From Linyphia triangularis (Eukaryota; Arthropoda; Arachnida; Araneae; Linyphiidae): a stretch of DNA of 64,000 nucleotides. The notes below the pieces were generated by a model that was not told the origin of the DNA, ran no database searches, and saw nothing but the letters and a program-made list of their open reading frames with translations. Shown in pieces: positions 53,094 through 61,952 of this stretch (within the stretch, counting starts at the first letter, position 1; each line of letters starts with the position of its first letter). Position numbers and translations under genes: made by a program. The stretch spans positions 11,291,796 through 11,355,795 of the forward strand of contig OZ021730.1 in the NCBI GenBank assembly GCA_963978545.1, read 5' to 3'.

Positions 53094-53651
53094 TCATCCA
53101 ATCAGTTCCCACCAGTGCTTTTTCACTTTCTCTGTCCCGGAGGTTGCTACGGTAGATCGCCGGATCAGCATGTCGCTCAACGATTCGTTCGCGTTGCACA
53201 GACATTCGATCTGTTCCTTTAGGACTCGTTCCGTCTGTCCGGCCTGCTCGAGCGCTTGCTCGAGACGAGCGATTCTGTCCCGGGCTTCGGACATCTCTTC
53301 CTCAACCTGTTGCTCTCGGATCCGCCACTGCTTTTGTTCGTCAACCCTCCGCAAAAAACGATGGGACCGTTTCAACAGTTTCCGAAAACAGGAAAGACGA
53401 TGCGTGTTCACGTGATCCTCTTTCTTGGAACCCATAGACCACGCATACCGACCCAGGCAGAACGTGCACGTCACGGTGGGATCGACTCTGTGGACGTTCC
53501 AAACGTGGGATTTGAGCGTCCGGACGGTGAACTGCAGTTCGCATGTGAAACACACGACGGGTTGTTTTTGGTAGGCCGTCAGCTTGCTCTGCATCCTGCG
53601 ATACTTTTTGAAAGGGTCCGCGGCGGCGGACGCGGCAAGAGATTCTGTCAT
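53094..53651 (-). CDS. C2H2 zinc-finger and coiled-coil protein, unit 1
   Basis: 185 residues from the ATG at 53651 (MTESLAASAAADPF), about 60 bases after a TATA-like TTTAAAAG. Two C2H2-type fingers lie near residues 33-53 (CFTCELQFTV...H....H) and 62-84 (CTFCLGRYAW...H...H). A long charged coiled coil follows from about residue 95 to 150 (QQVEEEMSEARDRIARLEQA). The layout suggests a DNA- or RNA-binding dimer. No family is recognised. Longer frames without an in-frame ATG extend upstream through a poly(T) tract and are not supported, because that tract differs in length between units. Confidence 0.6.
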   Translation of the reverse strand: MTESLAASAAADPFKKYRRMQSKLTAYQKQPVVCFTCELQFTVRTLKSHVWNVHRVDPTVTCTFCLGRYAWSMGSKKEDHVNTHRLSCFRKLLKRSHRFLRRVDEQKQWRIREQQVEEEMSEARDRIARLEQALEQAGQTERVLKEQIECLCNANESLSDMLIRRSTVATSGTEKVKKHWWELIG

Positions 53652-53916
53652 GAGAGTCGCTGGAAGCACGTCTTTTCCCACTCTGTGTTGTATAGCATCT
53701 AACTCACTTTTAAACCTCCGAGACCTCGTTCTCTCTCTCTCAAAAAAAATAAAAAAAAAATAAAAATTTCGTGGTGCAATGGATTCTCATTTCGATTCGA
53801 CTCAATCGAATGGATATGGTATTGTAATCAATTTCACCCACGACAAGTAGCTTTCATCCGCACCTGTGATGCAACCGTCCAACTCGTGCAATCGACTCCC
53901 TGCTCTTTCATAAGAA

Positions 53917-54135
53917 AGTGGAGTTATACGGATTGTAGTGATAAAAAAACATCTCCTTTCGACGTATCCTTTTTTGAAGTTGTGAACCCCCCCCCCCCCA
54001 GACTCTTGCATTTTTTCTCATTACTTTGTGTCGTTTGATGAAATGGCAAACTATGTACTTGATTTTTATAACAACATTTTAAAAGAAAGTGGGGAAACGA
54101 CTATCGGCACAGCGGACATTGGGTATATTTGGTAG
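53917..54135 (+). pseudogene. Plus-strand fragment related to the 149-residue protein, unit 1
   Basis: The plus strand encodes PPPDSCIFSHYFVSFDEMAN and YVLDFYNNILK, aligning with PPDSGVFYHYYVPYHDMKN and YVSSFYTDVLK of the minus-strand 149-residue gene in the same unit. A preceding stretch at 53780-53900 has weaker similarity with stops. A C-run of 12 or so sits just before the aligned part. It is a decayed inverted paralogue. Unit 1 has one extra base near 53933. Confidence 0.6.
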
Positions 54136-54184
54136 AAAATAACAAATCATTGGATACGTATTAATTTATTCATTTCTAAAGTAT

Positions 54185-54875
54185 AAAGCATACACATAAT
54201 ACTCTGTTAAAAGAATTTAACACTCCATATATAAAATAATTCTATTAAACATAATGCATTCACCATGTAGTACTCTACTAAAAGAATTGTAATACATCGA
54301 CATAACATATATAAAATAATTCTATTAAACATAATGCATTCACTAAGTAATACTCTACTAAAAGAATTGTAATACATCGACATAACATATATAAAATATA
54401 CTCTACTAAAAGAATTGTAATACATCAACATAACATATATAAAATAATTCCATTAAACATAATGCATTCACCAAGTAATACTCTACTAAAATAATTGTAA
54501 TACATCGACATAACATACATAAAATAATTCTATTAAACATAATGCATTCACCATGTAGTACTCTACTAAAAGAATTGTAATACATCAACATAATATATAT
54601 AAAATAATTCTATTAAACATAATGCATTCACCATGTAGTACTCTAATTGTAATACATCAACATATCATATATAAAATAATTCTATTAAACATAATGCATT
54701 CACCATGTAGTACTCTAATTGTAATACATCAACATAACATATATAAAATAATTCCATTAAACATAATTCATTCACCATGTAGTACTCTACTGAAAGAATT
54801 GTAATATATCGACATAACTTATATAAAATAATTCTATTAGACATAATGCATTCACCATGTAGTACTCTAGAAAAA
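54185..54875. repeat. About 79-bp repeat array, unit 1
   Basis: Eight or so units with TAATACATCGACATAACATA, TATATAAAATAATTCTATTA, AACATAATGCATTCACCATG and TAGTACTCTACTAAAAGAAT. Intervals are 79, 131, 79, 79, 75, 72 and 79 bases. Each unit carries a TATATAAAA word. One array occurs per 4.43-kb unit between genes. By form it resembles homologous regions (origin/enhancer arrays) of large insect DNA viruses, but that is analogy only. Confidence 0.9.
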
Positions 54876-54906
54876 AGTCCTTCTTCGAGTCACACATGGC
54901 AAAAAG

Positions 54907-55473
54907 TCACGTGTCACTACACTGATGAATTTCTAATAACCATTCAGTGAGCATTCGATTCATTCCCGAGTACCGACGATAAAACTGTCTGTCGTAAATC
55001 ATGTTCAGTATCCTTTCTTGCGACCACGTCACTTCTTTGTCGACCATGGGGGAATGTCCTCCATACTTTTGTTCTATCACGATCCAGAACGCTTCTACTG
55101 GATCGCAATGCCACGACAACACTTTCTTTCGAAAAGAAGGTGTCACCACCATGTCCAACAATTCTGGTGTTCTGTTTGTCTTTGTGTGTGCCTGGTGTTC
55201 TGTTTGTCTTTGCCAATACCGCAGCACCGTGATGTTAAGGGGGTGCACGATGTCGACTCGACATACGGGGCAGTTCCAGTTCCACCGGTTCCGCTCGGCG
55301 ATACACTCGGTGTGGAAACGGTGGAGACAGTCCACGAGGAAGGGTTCGCAGGCGCCCACTTCCAAACAAATGGTGCAAGTGAAGGGGCGTTTCGCCGCGA
55401 CAAAAATTTTTTTGGATGTCCTCCTTGGACCAGGGGGAGCAACAGGTGGGACACTCCATGAAATTTTTTGCAT
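54907..55473 (-). CDS. RING-H2 finger protein, unit 1 (main frame)
   Basis: 188 residues from the ATG at 55473. The RING-H2 finger is near residues 33-72: CTICLEVGAC, CLHRFHTEC, CPVCRVDI. The C-terminal region keeps TWSQERILNMIYD and LLEIHQCS, aligning with EWSTEKMLSWLYT and IGSLHECT of the copy A/B RING protein. The two are therefore full-length paralogues with strong divergence elsewhere. Likely an E3 ubiquitin ligase by fold; substrate unknown. A second, upstream RING-like frame starts at the promoter (55235-55597) and overlaps by 239 bases, with the main frame +1 relative to it. Confidence 0.65.
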   Translation of the reverse strand: MQKISWSVPPVAPPGPRRTSKKIFVAAKRPFTCTICLEVGACEPFLVDCLHRFHTECIAERNRWNWNCPVCRVDIVHPLNITVLRYWQRQTEHQAHTKTNRTPELLDMVVTPSFRKKVLSWHCDPVEAFWIVIEQKYGGHSPMVDKEVTWSQERILNMIYDRQFYRRYSGMNRMLTEWLLEIHQCSDT

Positions 55474-55597
55474 GTCCTTTTTCTTCTAACCGTTCGGCGA
55501 GACAAGGGAGATGGGTAAAGCACGTTATGCCGCTACAGAAATAGATGTCCTCGTTGGACATCCACTGCCCACAATACTCAAAAAGTAGACGAGCCAT
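55235..55597 (-). CDS. Upstream overlapping RING-like frame, unit 1
   Basis: 120 codons from the ATG at 55597, about 50 bases after the TATA box. Residues 8-60 contain a RING-like set: YCGQW, FCSGITCFTHLPC, ECPTC. After that the frame reads antisense-looking Pro/Arg-rich sequence that overlaps the main RING frame, so only the first third looks like real protein. The frames could be exchanged at the run AAAAAAATTTTT (about 55405-55416 on the plus strand) by one base. Confidence 0.45.
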   Translation of the reverse strand: MARLLFEYCGQWMSNEDIYFCSGITCFTHLPCLAERLEEKGHAKNFMECPTCCSPWSKEDIQKNFCRGETPLHLHHLFGSGRLRTLPRGLSPPFPHRVYRRAEPVELELPRMSSRHRAPP

Positions 55598-55751
55598 AGC
55601 CACTTTGAACAGAGATGTTCTCTGAGCGAGACGGGTGTTTTGTCGTCTTTTATAGGGAAAGTGAACGGAAGCAGCGCCTCCTATACTCCTATCATACTAC
55701 CACCGTAAGCCGAATCGAAGGACGAAGGAAAAATCACTCGGTTTGGCGTTT
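55584..55751 (-). promoter_or_regulatory. RING promoter and leader, unit 1
   Basis: TATA box CCCTATAAAAG at 55647-55657 on the minus strand, predicted start of transcription about 30 bases on, ATG at 55597 (MARLL). An almost identical block lies at 56375-56561. Confidence 0.65.
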
Positions 55752-55773
55752 TTTAAACATGAATTACAAAGAA

Positions 55774-56223
55774 TTAAATTCTTTCACTGTTCCATTTTAA
55801 AAGTTCGTTTTGCGCCTGGTCTTCAGCTGAAGAATATTTTTCCCCAATATAAAATACTTTTGGCAGAAGAGGACATAAATATATAAATGCTGACATATCG
55901 GATGCCCCTATTGCTGTATCTTCATTTCCTTTTAAAACGTCAGTATAAAAACTGGACACATAGTTTTTCATATCATGATATGGCACATAATAATGATAAA
56001 AAACACCAGAATCTGGAGGTGCACAGCTTCTGTATGGATCGTTTGGCAATAAATGATTTCTGTAAACAGTATTCGTATAAGTCCATTTGTTTACAAATGA
56101 ACTGGGCGTTGGTTGTATGACTTTTACAGATGAGTCGCTGGTTTTAATGAAAACAATCTGCCGTGGATGAAATTCACCACTGTACCAGATCCACTCTATT
56201 GATGCAATGTATTCTAAATCCAT
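55774..56223 (-). CDS. 149-residue protein of unknown function, unit 1
   Basis: Starts at the ATG at 56223 (MDLEYIASIEWIWY), about 35 bases after a TATA box CCTATATAAAGAG (about 56254-56266), giving a very short leader. Soluble, aromatic-rich, no signal peptide or zinc motif. A diverged, decayed paralogue lies on the opposite strand in the same unit. The substitutions between them are mostly conservative (Y/F, D/E, I/V), which is evidence that the frame was once under protein-level selection. No family recognised. Confidence 0.6.
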   Translation of the reverse strand: MDLEYIASIEWIWYSGEFHPRQIVFIKTSDSSVKVIQPTPSSFVNKWTYTNTVYRNHLLPNDPYRSCAPPDSGVFYHYYVPYHDMKNYVSSFYTDVLKGNEDTAIGASDMSAFIYLCPLLPKVFYIGEKYSSAEDQAQNELLKWNSERI

Positions 56224-56352
56224 CGTGTCAAGATACAAAATGGGCGAAGAAATCTCTTTATATAGGATTGACGTTAGAAAAAAATCTATTTTAAAGCAGC
56301 TGATTACACCTTTTCATGACGTAATGTTATTTTTTCTAGCCGATTGCAAATA

Positions 56353-56561
56353 TTATTTAACTGGTTGTTTGGCGAGTAGACGAGCCATAGCCACTTTGAA
56401 CAGAGATGTTCTCTGAGCGAGACGGGTGTTTTGTCGTCTTTTATAGGGAAAGTGAACGGAAGCAGCGCCTCCTATGCTATCGAATGTCACGTGATAGACG
56501 TCATACTACCACCGTAAGCCGAATCGAAGGACAAAGGAAAAATCACTCGGTTTGGCGTTTA
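56353..56561 (-). repeat. Duplicated RING promoter-leader block with dead-end ORF, unit 1
   Basis: Repeats 55584-55751: TATA box CCCTATAAAAG at 56438-56448 and ATG at 56388. It then encodes only MARLLAKQPVK and a stop (56353-56388). It differs by a segment with CACGTG and TGACGT that the RING copy lacks. It lies upstream of the 149-residue gene, which has its own TATA box. Confidence 0.75.
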
Positions 56562-56617
56562 GCCATTTTAAATGTTTACGCTGTCATTTTAACTTGCGGT
56601 TTTTTTTTTGTTTTTTT

Positions 56618-57274
56618 TTAATCTAATGCGGACAGAATGGGCAATACAATAATATCTAGTAATTTGGACCATGTACTCTTCGGTTCTTGCGCAGCAGTCA
56701 CTATTTTCAAGAAACGAACTTTTCTTTGCGTTTCTCGGACCAAAAGATCTTTCAAGTACTTTTCGGGGTGATACAAAGGTTTCCAACACTCGCACGGTGG
56801 GGTGCTATGATGAAACGTTTCGCAGGTATTAAGATGCCAACCTACATGGACATGTCGCACCAACGAAATTTGAAGTCCAACGAAGCGAGCCAACACGTTG
56901 AATTGTCTCGCTCTCGATTCGTCCGAATGGGCTTGCCGAAATTGAATCCATTCCTGTTTGAAAAACTGCCATTCATCCTCACCTAAACTTTGCCATTCTG
57001 CCCCAAAAAAGTATTCCGCATCCAGCAACGCAGCATTACAGGCACATTCCATGGACGTCATTCTATTCTCTTGAAACAATAGATCCTCCTCCATGGCCTT
57101 TACCAACGATGCCGAAGAGTGTTTGGAATATATACAAGCATCCAGATGACCGTTGGGACATACTTGAACACCTTTCTTTTGAGCTATCCAGTTAAAATGA
57201 TGCATCTCCTCCGGAAGAAAGCCTTGAATTCTTAGCGTGGACGATAGAGTAAAAACATAGTCTGGATTTCGCAA
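56618..57274 (-). CDS. Unrecognised 218-codon frame, unit 1, probably 5' truncated
   Basis: The frame is open from 57274 but begins at a TTG; the first ATG is at 57205 (MHHFNWIAQKKG). It is Cys/His-containing (CPNGHLDAC; CETFHHSTPPCECW), with a helical C-terminus ending LDIIVLPILSALD. There is no recognised domain. The frame starts at the very edge of the tandem unit, next to A/T tracts, so the natural 5' end was probably lost when the unit formed. Confidence 0.5.
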   Translation of the reverse strand: MRNPDYVFTLSSTLRIQGFLPEEMHHFNWIAQKKGVQVCPNGHLDACIYSKHSSASLVKAMEEDLLFQENRMTSMECACNAALLDAEYFFGAEWQSLGEDEWQFFKQEWIQFRQAHSDESRARQFNVLARFVGLQISLVRHVHVGWHLNTCETFHHSTPPCECWKPLYHPEKYLKDLLVRETQRKVRFLKIVTAAQEPKSTWSKLLDIIVLPILSALD

Positions 57275-57279
57275 AGCAC

Positions 57280-57392
57280 GCTGGATTTTAAAAGTACAAG
57301 TTACTTTTTTTTTTTTTTTCAGAAAAAAAAAATTTCAGAATTTTTTTTTGAGAGCTCGAGTTCTCCGAGGTTTAAAAGTACAAGTTACTTTA
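57280..57392. other. Junction between 4.43-kb units
   Basis: TTTAAAAGTACAAGTTACTT occurs twice, about 80 bases apart, with A- and T-runs and TTTCAGAAAAA words between. The same junction is at 61710-61820. The first unit begins instead at a break with the copy B basic gene (about 52910-52935). Confidence 0.6.
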
Positions 57393-57523
57393 AACAAACA
57401 TTTTTTTATTCTTCAAAGTAAAGATTTCCAAGGAATAACAAACACACAAAATCATTCTTAAAAAACAATTGTATTTTATTGAATGGCCACTCAAACTCAT
57501 TTCTTTTACATGTCGTCCAGTTT

Positions 57524-58081
57524 TCATCCAATCAGTTCCCACCAGTGCTTTTTCACTTTCTCTGTCCCGGAGGTTGCTACGGTAGATCGCCGGATCAGCA
57601 TGTCGCTCAACGATTCGTTCGCGTTGCACAGACATTCGATCTGTTCCTTTAGGACTCGTTCCGTCTGTCCGGCCTGCTCGAGCGCTTGCTCGAGACGAGC
57701 GATTCTGTCCCGGGCTTCGGACATCTCTTCCTCAACCTGTTGCTCTCGGATCCGCCACTGCTTTTGTTCGTCAACCCTCCGCAAAAAACGATGTGACCGT
57801 TTCAACAGTTTCCGAAAACAGGAAAGACGATGCGTGTTCACGTGATCCTCTTTCTTGGAACCCATAGACCACGCATACCGACCCAGGCAGAACGTGCACG
57901 TCACGGTGGGATCGACTCTGTGGACGTTCCAAACGTGGGATTTGAGCGTCCGGACGGTGAACTGCAGTTCGCATGTGAAACACACGACGGGTTGTTTTTG
58001 GTAGGCCGTCAGCTTGCTCTGCATCCTGCGATACTTTTTGAAAGGGTCCGCGGCGGCGGACGCGGCAAGAGATTCTGTCAT
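57524..58081 (-). CDS. C2H2 zinc-finger and coiled-coil protein, unit 2
   Basis: Same protein as at 53094-53651 with one visible substitution (a Pro-region codon near 57793). The frame happens to be open to 58270 here because the upstream A/T run is one base shorter. Confidence 0.6.
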   Translation of the reverse strand: MTESLAASAAADPFKKYRRMQSKLTAYQKQPVVCFTCELQFTVRTLKSHVWNVHRVDPTVTCTFCLGRYAWSMGSKKEDHVNTHRLSCFRKLLKRSHRFLRRVDEQKQWRIREQQVEEEMSEARDRIARLEQALEQAGQTERVLKEQIECLCNANESLSDMLIRRSTVATSGTEKVKKHWWELIG

Positions 58082-58346
58082 GAGAGTCGCTGGAAGCACG
58101 TCTTTTCCCACTCTGTGTTGTATAGCATCTAACTCACTTTTAAACCTCCGAGACCTCGTTCTCTCTCTCTCAAAAAAAATAAAAAAAAATAAAAATTTCG
58201 TGGTGCAATGGATTCTCATTTCGATTCGACTCAATCGAATGGATATGGTATTGTAATCAATTTCACCCACGACAAGTAGCTTTCATCCGCACCTGTGATG
58301 CAACCGTCCAACTCGTGCAATCGACTCCCTGCTCTTTCATAAGAAA

Positions 58347-58565
58347 GTGGAGTTATACGGATGTAGTGATAAAAAAACATCTCCTTTCGACGTATCCTTT
58401 TTTGAAGTTGTGAACCCCCCCCCCCCCCCAGACTCTTGCATTTTTTCTCATTACTTTGTGTCGTTTGATGAAATGGCAAACTATGTACTTGATTTTTATA
58501 ACAACATTTTAAAAGAAAGTGGGGAAACGACTATCGGCACAGCGGACATTGGGTATATTTGGTAG
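58347..58565 (+). pseudogene. Plus-strand fragment related to the 149-residue protein, unit 2
   Basis: 72-codon open stretch with the same homology as in unit 1. It ends ETTIGTADIGYIW. Confidence 0.6.
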
Positions 58566-58614
58566 AAAATAACAAATCATTGGATACGTATTAATTTATT
58601 CATTTCTAAAGTAT

Positions 58615-59305
58615 AAAGCATACACATAATACTCTGTTAAAAGAATTTAACACTCCATATATAAAATAATTCTATTAAACATAATGCATTCACCATGTAG
58701 TACTCTACTAAAAGAATTGTAATACATCGACATAACATATATAAAATAATTCTATTAAACATAATGCATTCACTAAGTAATACTCTACTAAAAGAATTGT
58801 AATACATCGACATAACATATATAAAATATACTCTACTAAAAGAATTGTAATACATCAACATAACATATATAAAATAATTCCATTAAACATAATGCATTCA
58901 CCAAGTAATACTCTACTAAAATAATTGTAATACATCGACATAACATACATAAAATAATTCTATTAAACATAATGCATTCACCATGTAGTACTCTACTAAA
59001 AGAATTGTAATACATCAACATAATATATATAAAATAATTCTATTAAACATAATGCATTCACCATGTAGTACTCTAATTGTAATACATCAACATATCATAT
59101 ATAAAATAATTCTATTAAACATAATGCATTCACCATGTAGTACTCTAATTGTAATACATCAACATAACATATATAAAATAATTCCATTAAACATAATTCA
59201 TTCACCATGTAGTACTCTACTGAAAGAATTGTAATATATCGACATAACTTATATAAAATAATTCTATTAGACATAATGCATTCACCATGTAGTACTCTAG
59301 AAAAA
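58615..59305. repeat. About 79-bp repeat array, unit 2
   Basis: Same array as 54185-54875. Confidence 0.9.
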
Positions 59306-59336
59306 AGTCCTTCTTCGAGTCACACATGGCAAAAAG

Positions 59337-59903
59337 TCACGTGTCACTACACTGATGAATTTCTAATAACCATTCAGTGAGCATTCGATTCATTCCCGAG
59401 TACCGACGATAAAACTGTCTGTCGTAAATCATGTTCAGTATCCTTTCTTGCGACCACGTCACTTCTTTGTCGACCATGGGGGAATGTCCTCCATACTCTT
59501 GTTCTATCACGATCCAGAACGCTTCTACTGGATCGCAATGCCACGACAACACTTTCTTTCGAAAAGAAGGTGTCACCACCATGTCCAACAATTCTGGTGT
59601 TCTGTTTGTCTTTGTGTGTGCCTGGTGTTCTGTTTGTCTTTGCCAATACCGCAGCACCGTGATGTTAAGGGGGTGCACGATGTCGACTCGACATACGGGG
59701 CAGTTCCAGTTCCACCGGTTCCGCTCGGCGATACACTCGGTGTGGAAACGGTGGAGACAGTCCACGAGGAAGGGTTCGCAGGCGCCCACTTCCAAACAAA
59801 TGGTGCAAGTGAAGGGGCGTTTCGCCGCGACAAAAATTTTTTTGGATGTCCTCCTTGGACCAGGGGGAGCAACAGGTGGGACACTCCATGAAATTTTTTG
59901 CAT
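59337..59903 (-). CDS. RING-H2 finger protein, unit 2
   Basis: Same as unit 1 with one visible residue change (Lys to Glu in the C-terminal half, IEQKYGG/IEQEYGG). Confidence 0.65.
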   Translation of the reverse strand: MQKISWSVPPVAPPGPRRTSKKIFVAAKRPFTCTICLEVGACEPFLVDCLHRFHTECIAERNRWNWNCPVCRVDIVHPLNITVLRYWQRQTEHQAHTKTNRTPELLDMVVTPSFRKKVLSWHCDPVEAFWIVIEQEYGGHSPMVDKEVTWSQERILNMIYDRQFYRRYSGMNRMLTEWLLEIHQCSDT

Positions 59904-60027
59904 GTCCTTTTTCTTCTAACCGTTCGGCGAGACAAGGGAGATGGGTAAAGCACGTTATGCCGCTACAGAAATAGATGTCCTCGTTGGACATCCACTGCCC
60001 ACAATACTCAAAATGTAGACGAGCCAT
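59665..60027 (-). CDS. Upstream overlapping RING-like frame, unit 2
   Basis: Same as 55235-55597 with one change near the start (Leu to His in the sixth or so residue). Confidence 0.45.
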   Translation of the reverse strand: MARLHFEYCGQWMSNEDIYFCSGITCFTHLPCLAERLEEKGHAKNFMECPTCCSPWSKEDIQKNFCRGETPLHLHHLFGSGRLRTLPRGLSPPFPHRVYRRAEPVELELPRMSSRHRAPP

Positions 60028-60181
60028 AGCCACTTTGAACAGAGATGTTCTCTGAGCGAGACGGGTGTTTTGTCGTCTTTTATAGGGAAAGTGAACGGAA
60101 GCAGCGCCTCCTATACTCCTATCATACTACCACCGTAAGCCGAATCGAAGGACGAAGGAAAAATCACTCGGTTTGGCGTTT
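60014..60181 (-). promoter_or_regulatory. RING promoter and leader, unit 2
   Basis: TATA box at 60077-60087. Same block as in unit 1. Confidence 0.65.
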
Positions 60182-60203
60182 TTTAAACATGAATTACAAA
60201 GAA

Positions 60204-60653
60204 TTAAATTCTTTCACTGTTCCATTTTAAAAGTTCGTTTTGCGCCTGGTCTTCAGCTGAAGAATATTTTTCCCCAATATAAAATACTTTTGGCAGAAGA
60301 GGACATAAATATATAAATGCTGACATATCGGATGCCCCTATTGCTGTATCTTCATTTCCTTTTAAAACGTCAGTATAAAAACTGGACACATAGTTTTTCA
60401 TATCATGATATGGCACATAATAATGATAAAAAACACCAGAATCTGGAGGTGCACAGCTTCTGTATGGATCGTTTGGCAATAAATGATTTCTGTAAACAGT
60501 ATTCGTATAAGTCCATTTGTTTACAAATGAACTGGGCGTTGGTTGTATGACTTTTACAGATGAGTCGCTGGTTTTAATGAAAACAATCTGCCGTGGATGA
60601 AATTCACCACTGTACCAGATCCACTCTATTGATGCAATGTATTCTAAATCCAT
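60204..60653 (-). CDS. 149-residue protein of unknown function, unit 2
   Basis: Identical by eye to the unit 1 copy, with the same TATA box about 35 bases upstream. Confidence 0.6.
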   Translation of the reverse strand: MDLEYIASIEWIWYSGEFHPRQIVFIKTSDSSVKVIQPTPSSFVNKWTYTNTVYRNHLLPNDPYRSCAPPDSGVFYHYYVPYHDMKNYVSSFYTDVLKGNEDTAIGASDMSAFIYLCPLLPKVFYIGEKYSSAEDQAQNELLKWNSERI

Positions 60654-60782
60654 CGTGTCAAGATACAAAATGGGCGAAGAAATCTCTTTATATAGGATTG
60701 ACGTTAGAAAAAAATCTATTTTAAAGCAGCTGATTACACCTTTTCATGACGTAATGTTATTTTTTCTAGCCGATTGCAAATA

Positions 60783-60991
60783 TTATTTAACTGGTTGTTT
60801 GGCGAGTAGACGAGCCATAGCCACTTTGAACAGAGATGTTCTCTGAGCGAGACGGGTGTTTTGTCGTCTTTTATAGGGAAAGTGAACGGAAGCAGCGCCT
60901 CCTATGCTATCGAATGTCACGTGATAGACGTCATACTACCACCGTAAGCCGAATCGAAGGACAAAGGAAAAATCACTCGGTTTGGCGTTTA
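60783..60991 (-). repeat. Duplicated RING promoter-leader block, unit 2
   Basis: Same as 56353-56561, TATA box at 60868-60878. Confidence 0.75.
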
Positions 60992-61046
60992 GCCATTTTA
61001 AATGTTTACGCTGTCATTTTAACTTGCGGTTTTTTTTTGTTTTTTT

Positions 61047-61703
61047 TTAATCTAATGCGGACAGAATGGGCAATACAATAATATCTAGTAATTTGGACCA
61101 TGTACTCTTCGGTTCTTGCGCAGCAGTCACTATTTTCAAGAAACGAACTTTTCTTTGCGTTTCTCGGACCAAAAGATCTTTCAAGTACTTTTCGGGGTGA
61201 TACAAAGGTTTCCAACACTCGCACGGTGGGGTGCTATGATGAAACGTTTCGCAGGTATTAAGATGCCAACCTACATGGACATGTCGCACCAACGAAATTT
61301 GAAGTCCAACGAAGCGAGCCAACACGTTGAATTGTCTCGCTCTCGATTCGTCCGAATGGGCTTGCCGAAATTGAATCCATTCCTGTTTGAAAAACTGCCA
61401 TTCATCCTCACCTAAACTTTGCCATTCTGCCCCAAAAAAGTATTCCGCATCCAGCAACGCAGCATTACAGGCACATTCCATGGACGTCATTCTATTCTCT
61501 TGAAACAATAGATCCTCCTCCATGGCCTTTACCAACGATGCCGAAGAGTGTTTGGAATATATACAAGCATCCAGATGACCGTTGGGACATACTTGAACAC
61601 CTTTCTTTTGAGCTATCCAGTTAAAATGATGCATCTCCTCCGGAAGAAAGCCTTGAATTCTTAGCGTGGACGATAGAGTAAAAACATAGTCTGGATTTCG
61701 CAA
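61047..61703 (-). CDS. Unrecognised 218-codon frame, unit 2
   Basis: Same frame as in unit 1. First ATG at 61634. Confidence 0.5.
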   Translation of the reverse strand: MRNPDYVFTLSSTLRIQGFLPEEMHHFNWIAQKKGVQVCPNGHLDACIYSKHSSASLVKAMEEDLLFQENRMTSMECACNAALLDAEYFFGAEWQSLGEDEWQFFKQEWIQFRQAHSDESRARQFNVLARFVGLQISLVRHVHVGWHLNTCETFHHSTPPCECWKPLYHPEKYLKDLLVRETQRKVRFLKIVTAAQEPKSTWSKLLDIIVLPILSALD

Positions 61704-61952
61704 AGCACGCAGGATTTTAAAAGTACAAGTTACTTTTTCTTTTTTTTTCAGAAAAAAAAAATTTCAGAATTTTTTTTTGAGAGCTCGAGTTCTCCGAGGT
61801 TTAAAAGTACAAGTTACTTTAAACAAACATTTTTTTATTCTTCAAAGTAAAGATTTCCAAGGAATAACAAACACACAAAATCATTCTTAAAAAACAATTG
61901 TATTTTATTGAATGGCCACTCAAACTCATTTCTTTTACATGTCGTCCAGTTT

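Larger units (their letters stand above)
52935..57364. repeat. 4.43-kb tandem unit 1
   Basis: Starts at CCGAGGTTTAAAA and repeats at 57365 and 61794. The units differ by only a few substitutions and by homopolymer length (for example T/G at 57793, C/T at 59498, C-run near 53988). Order within a unit: C2H2/coiled-coil gene (-), paralogue fragment (+), about 79-bp repeats, RING gene (-), 149-residue gene (-), second promoter cassette, unknown gene (-). Confidence 0.95.
57365..61793. repeat. 4.43-kb tandem unit 2
   Basis: 4429 bp, same content as unit 1. Confidence 0.95.

Noticed and set aside
53256..53702. Plus-strand 148- and 120-codon ORFs opposite the C2H2 gene
   Set aside because: Antisense shadows; the minus strand has clear zinc fingers and coiled coil.
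54185..54875. CRISPR-like array
   Set aside because: Repeats are contiguous and imperfect with no unique spacers, and the genome is eukaryotic.
55001..55489. Plus-strand ORFs of 162 and 147 codons opposite the RING gene (repeated at 59431)
   Set aside because: They lie exactly opposite the RING-H2 coding strand, have no promoter and give no recognisable motif; RING residues explain the minus strand.
56224..56238. Start of the 149-residue protein at 56238
   Set aside because: That start is a TTG; the ATG at 56223 fits the TATA box.
58082..58270. N-terminal extension of the C2H2 protein to 248 residues
   Set aside because: It runs through a poly(A/T) tract of variable length and is closed in unit 1; the internal ATG at 58081 follows a TATA-like box at a sensible distance.
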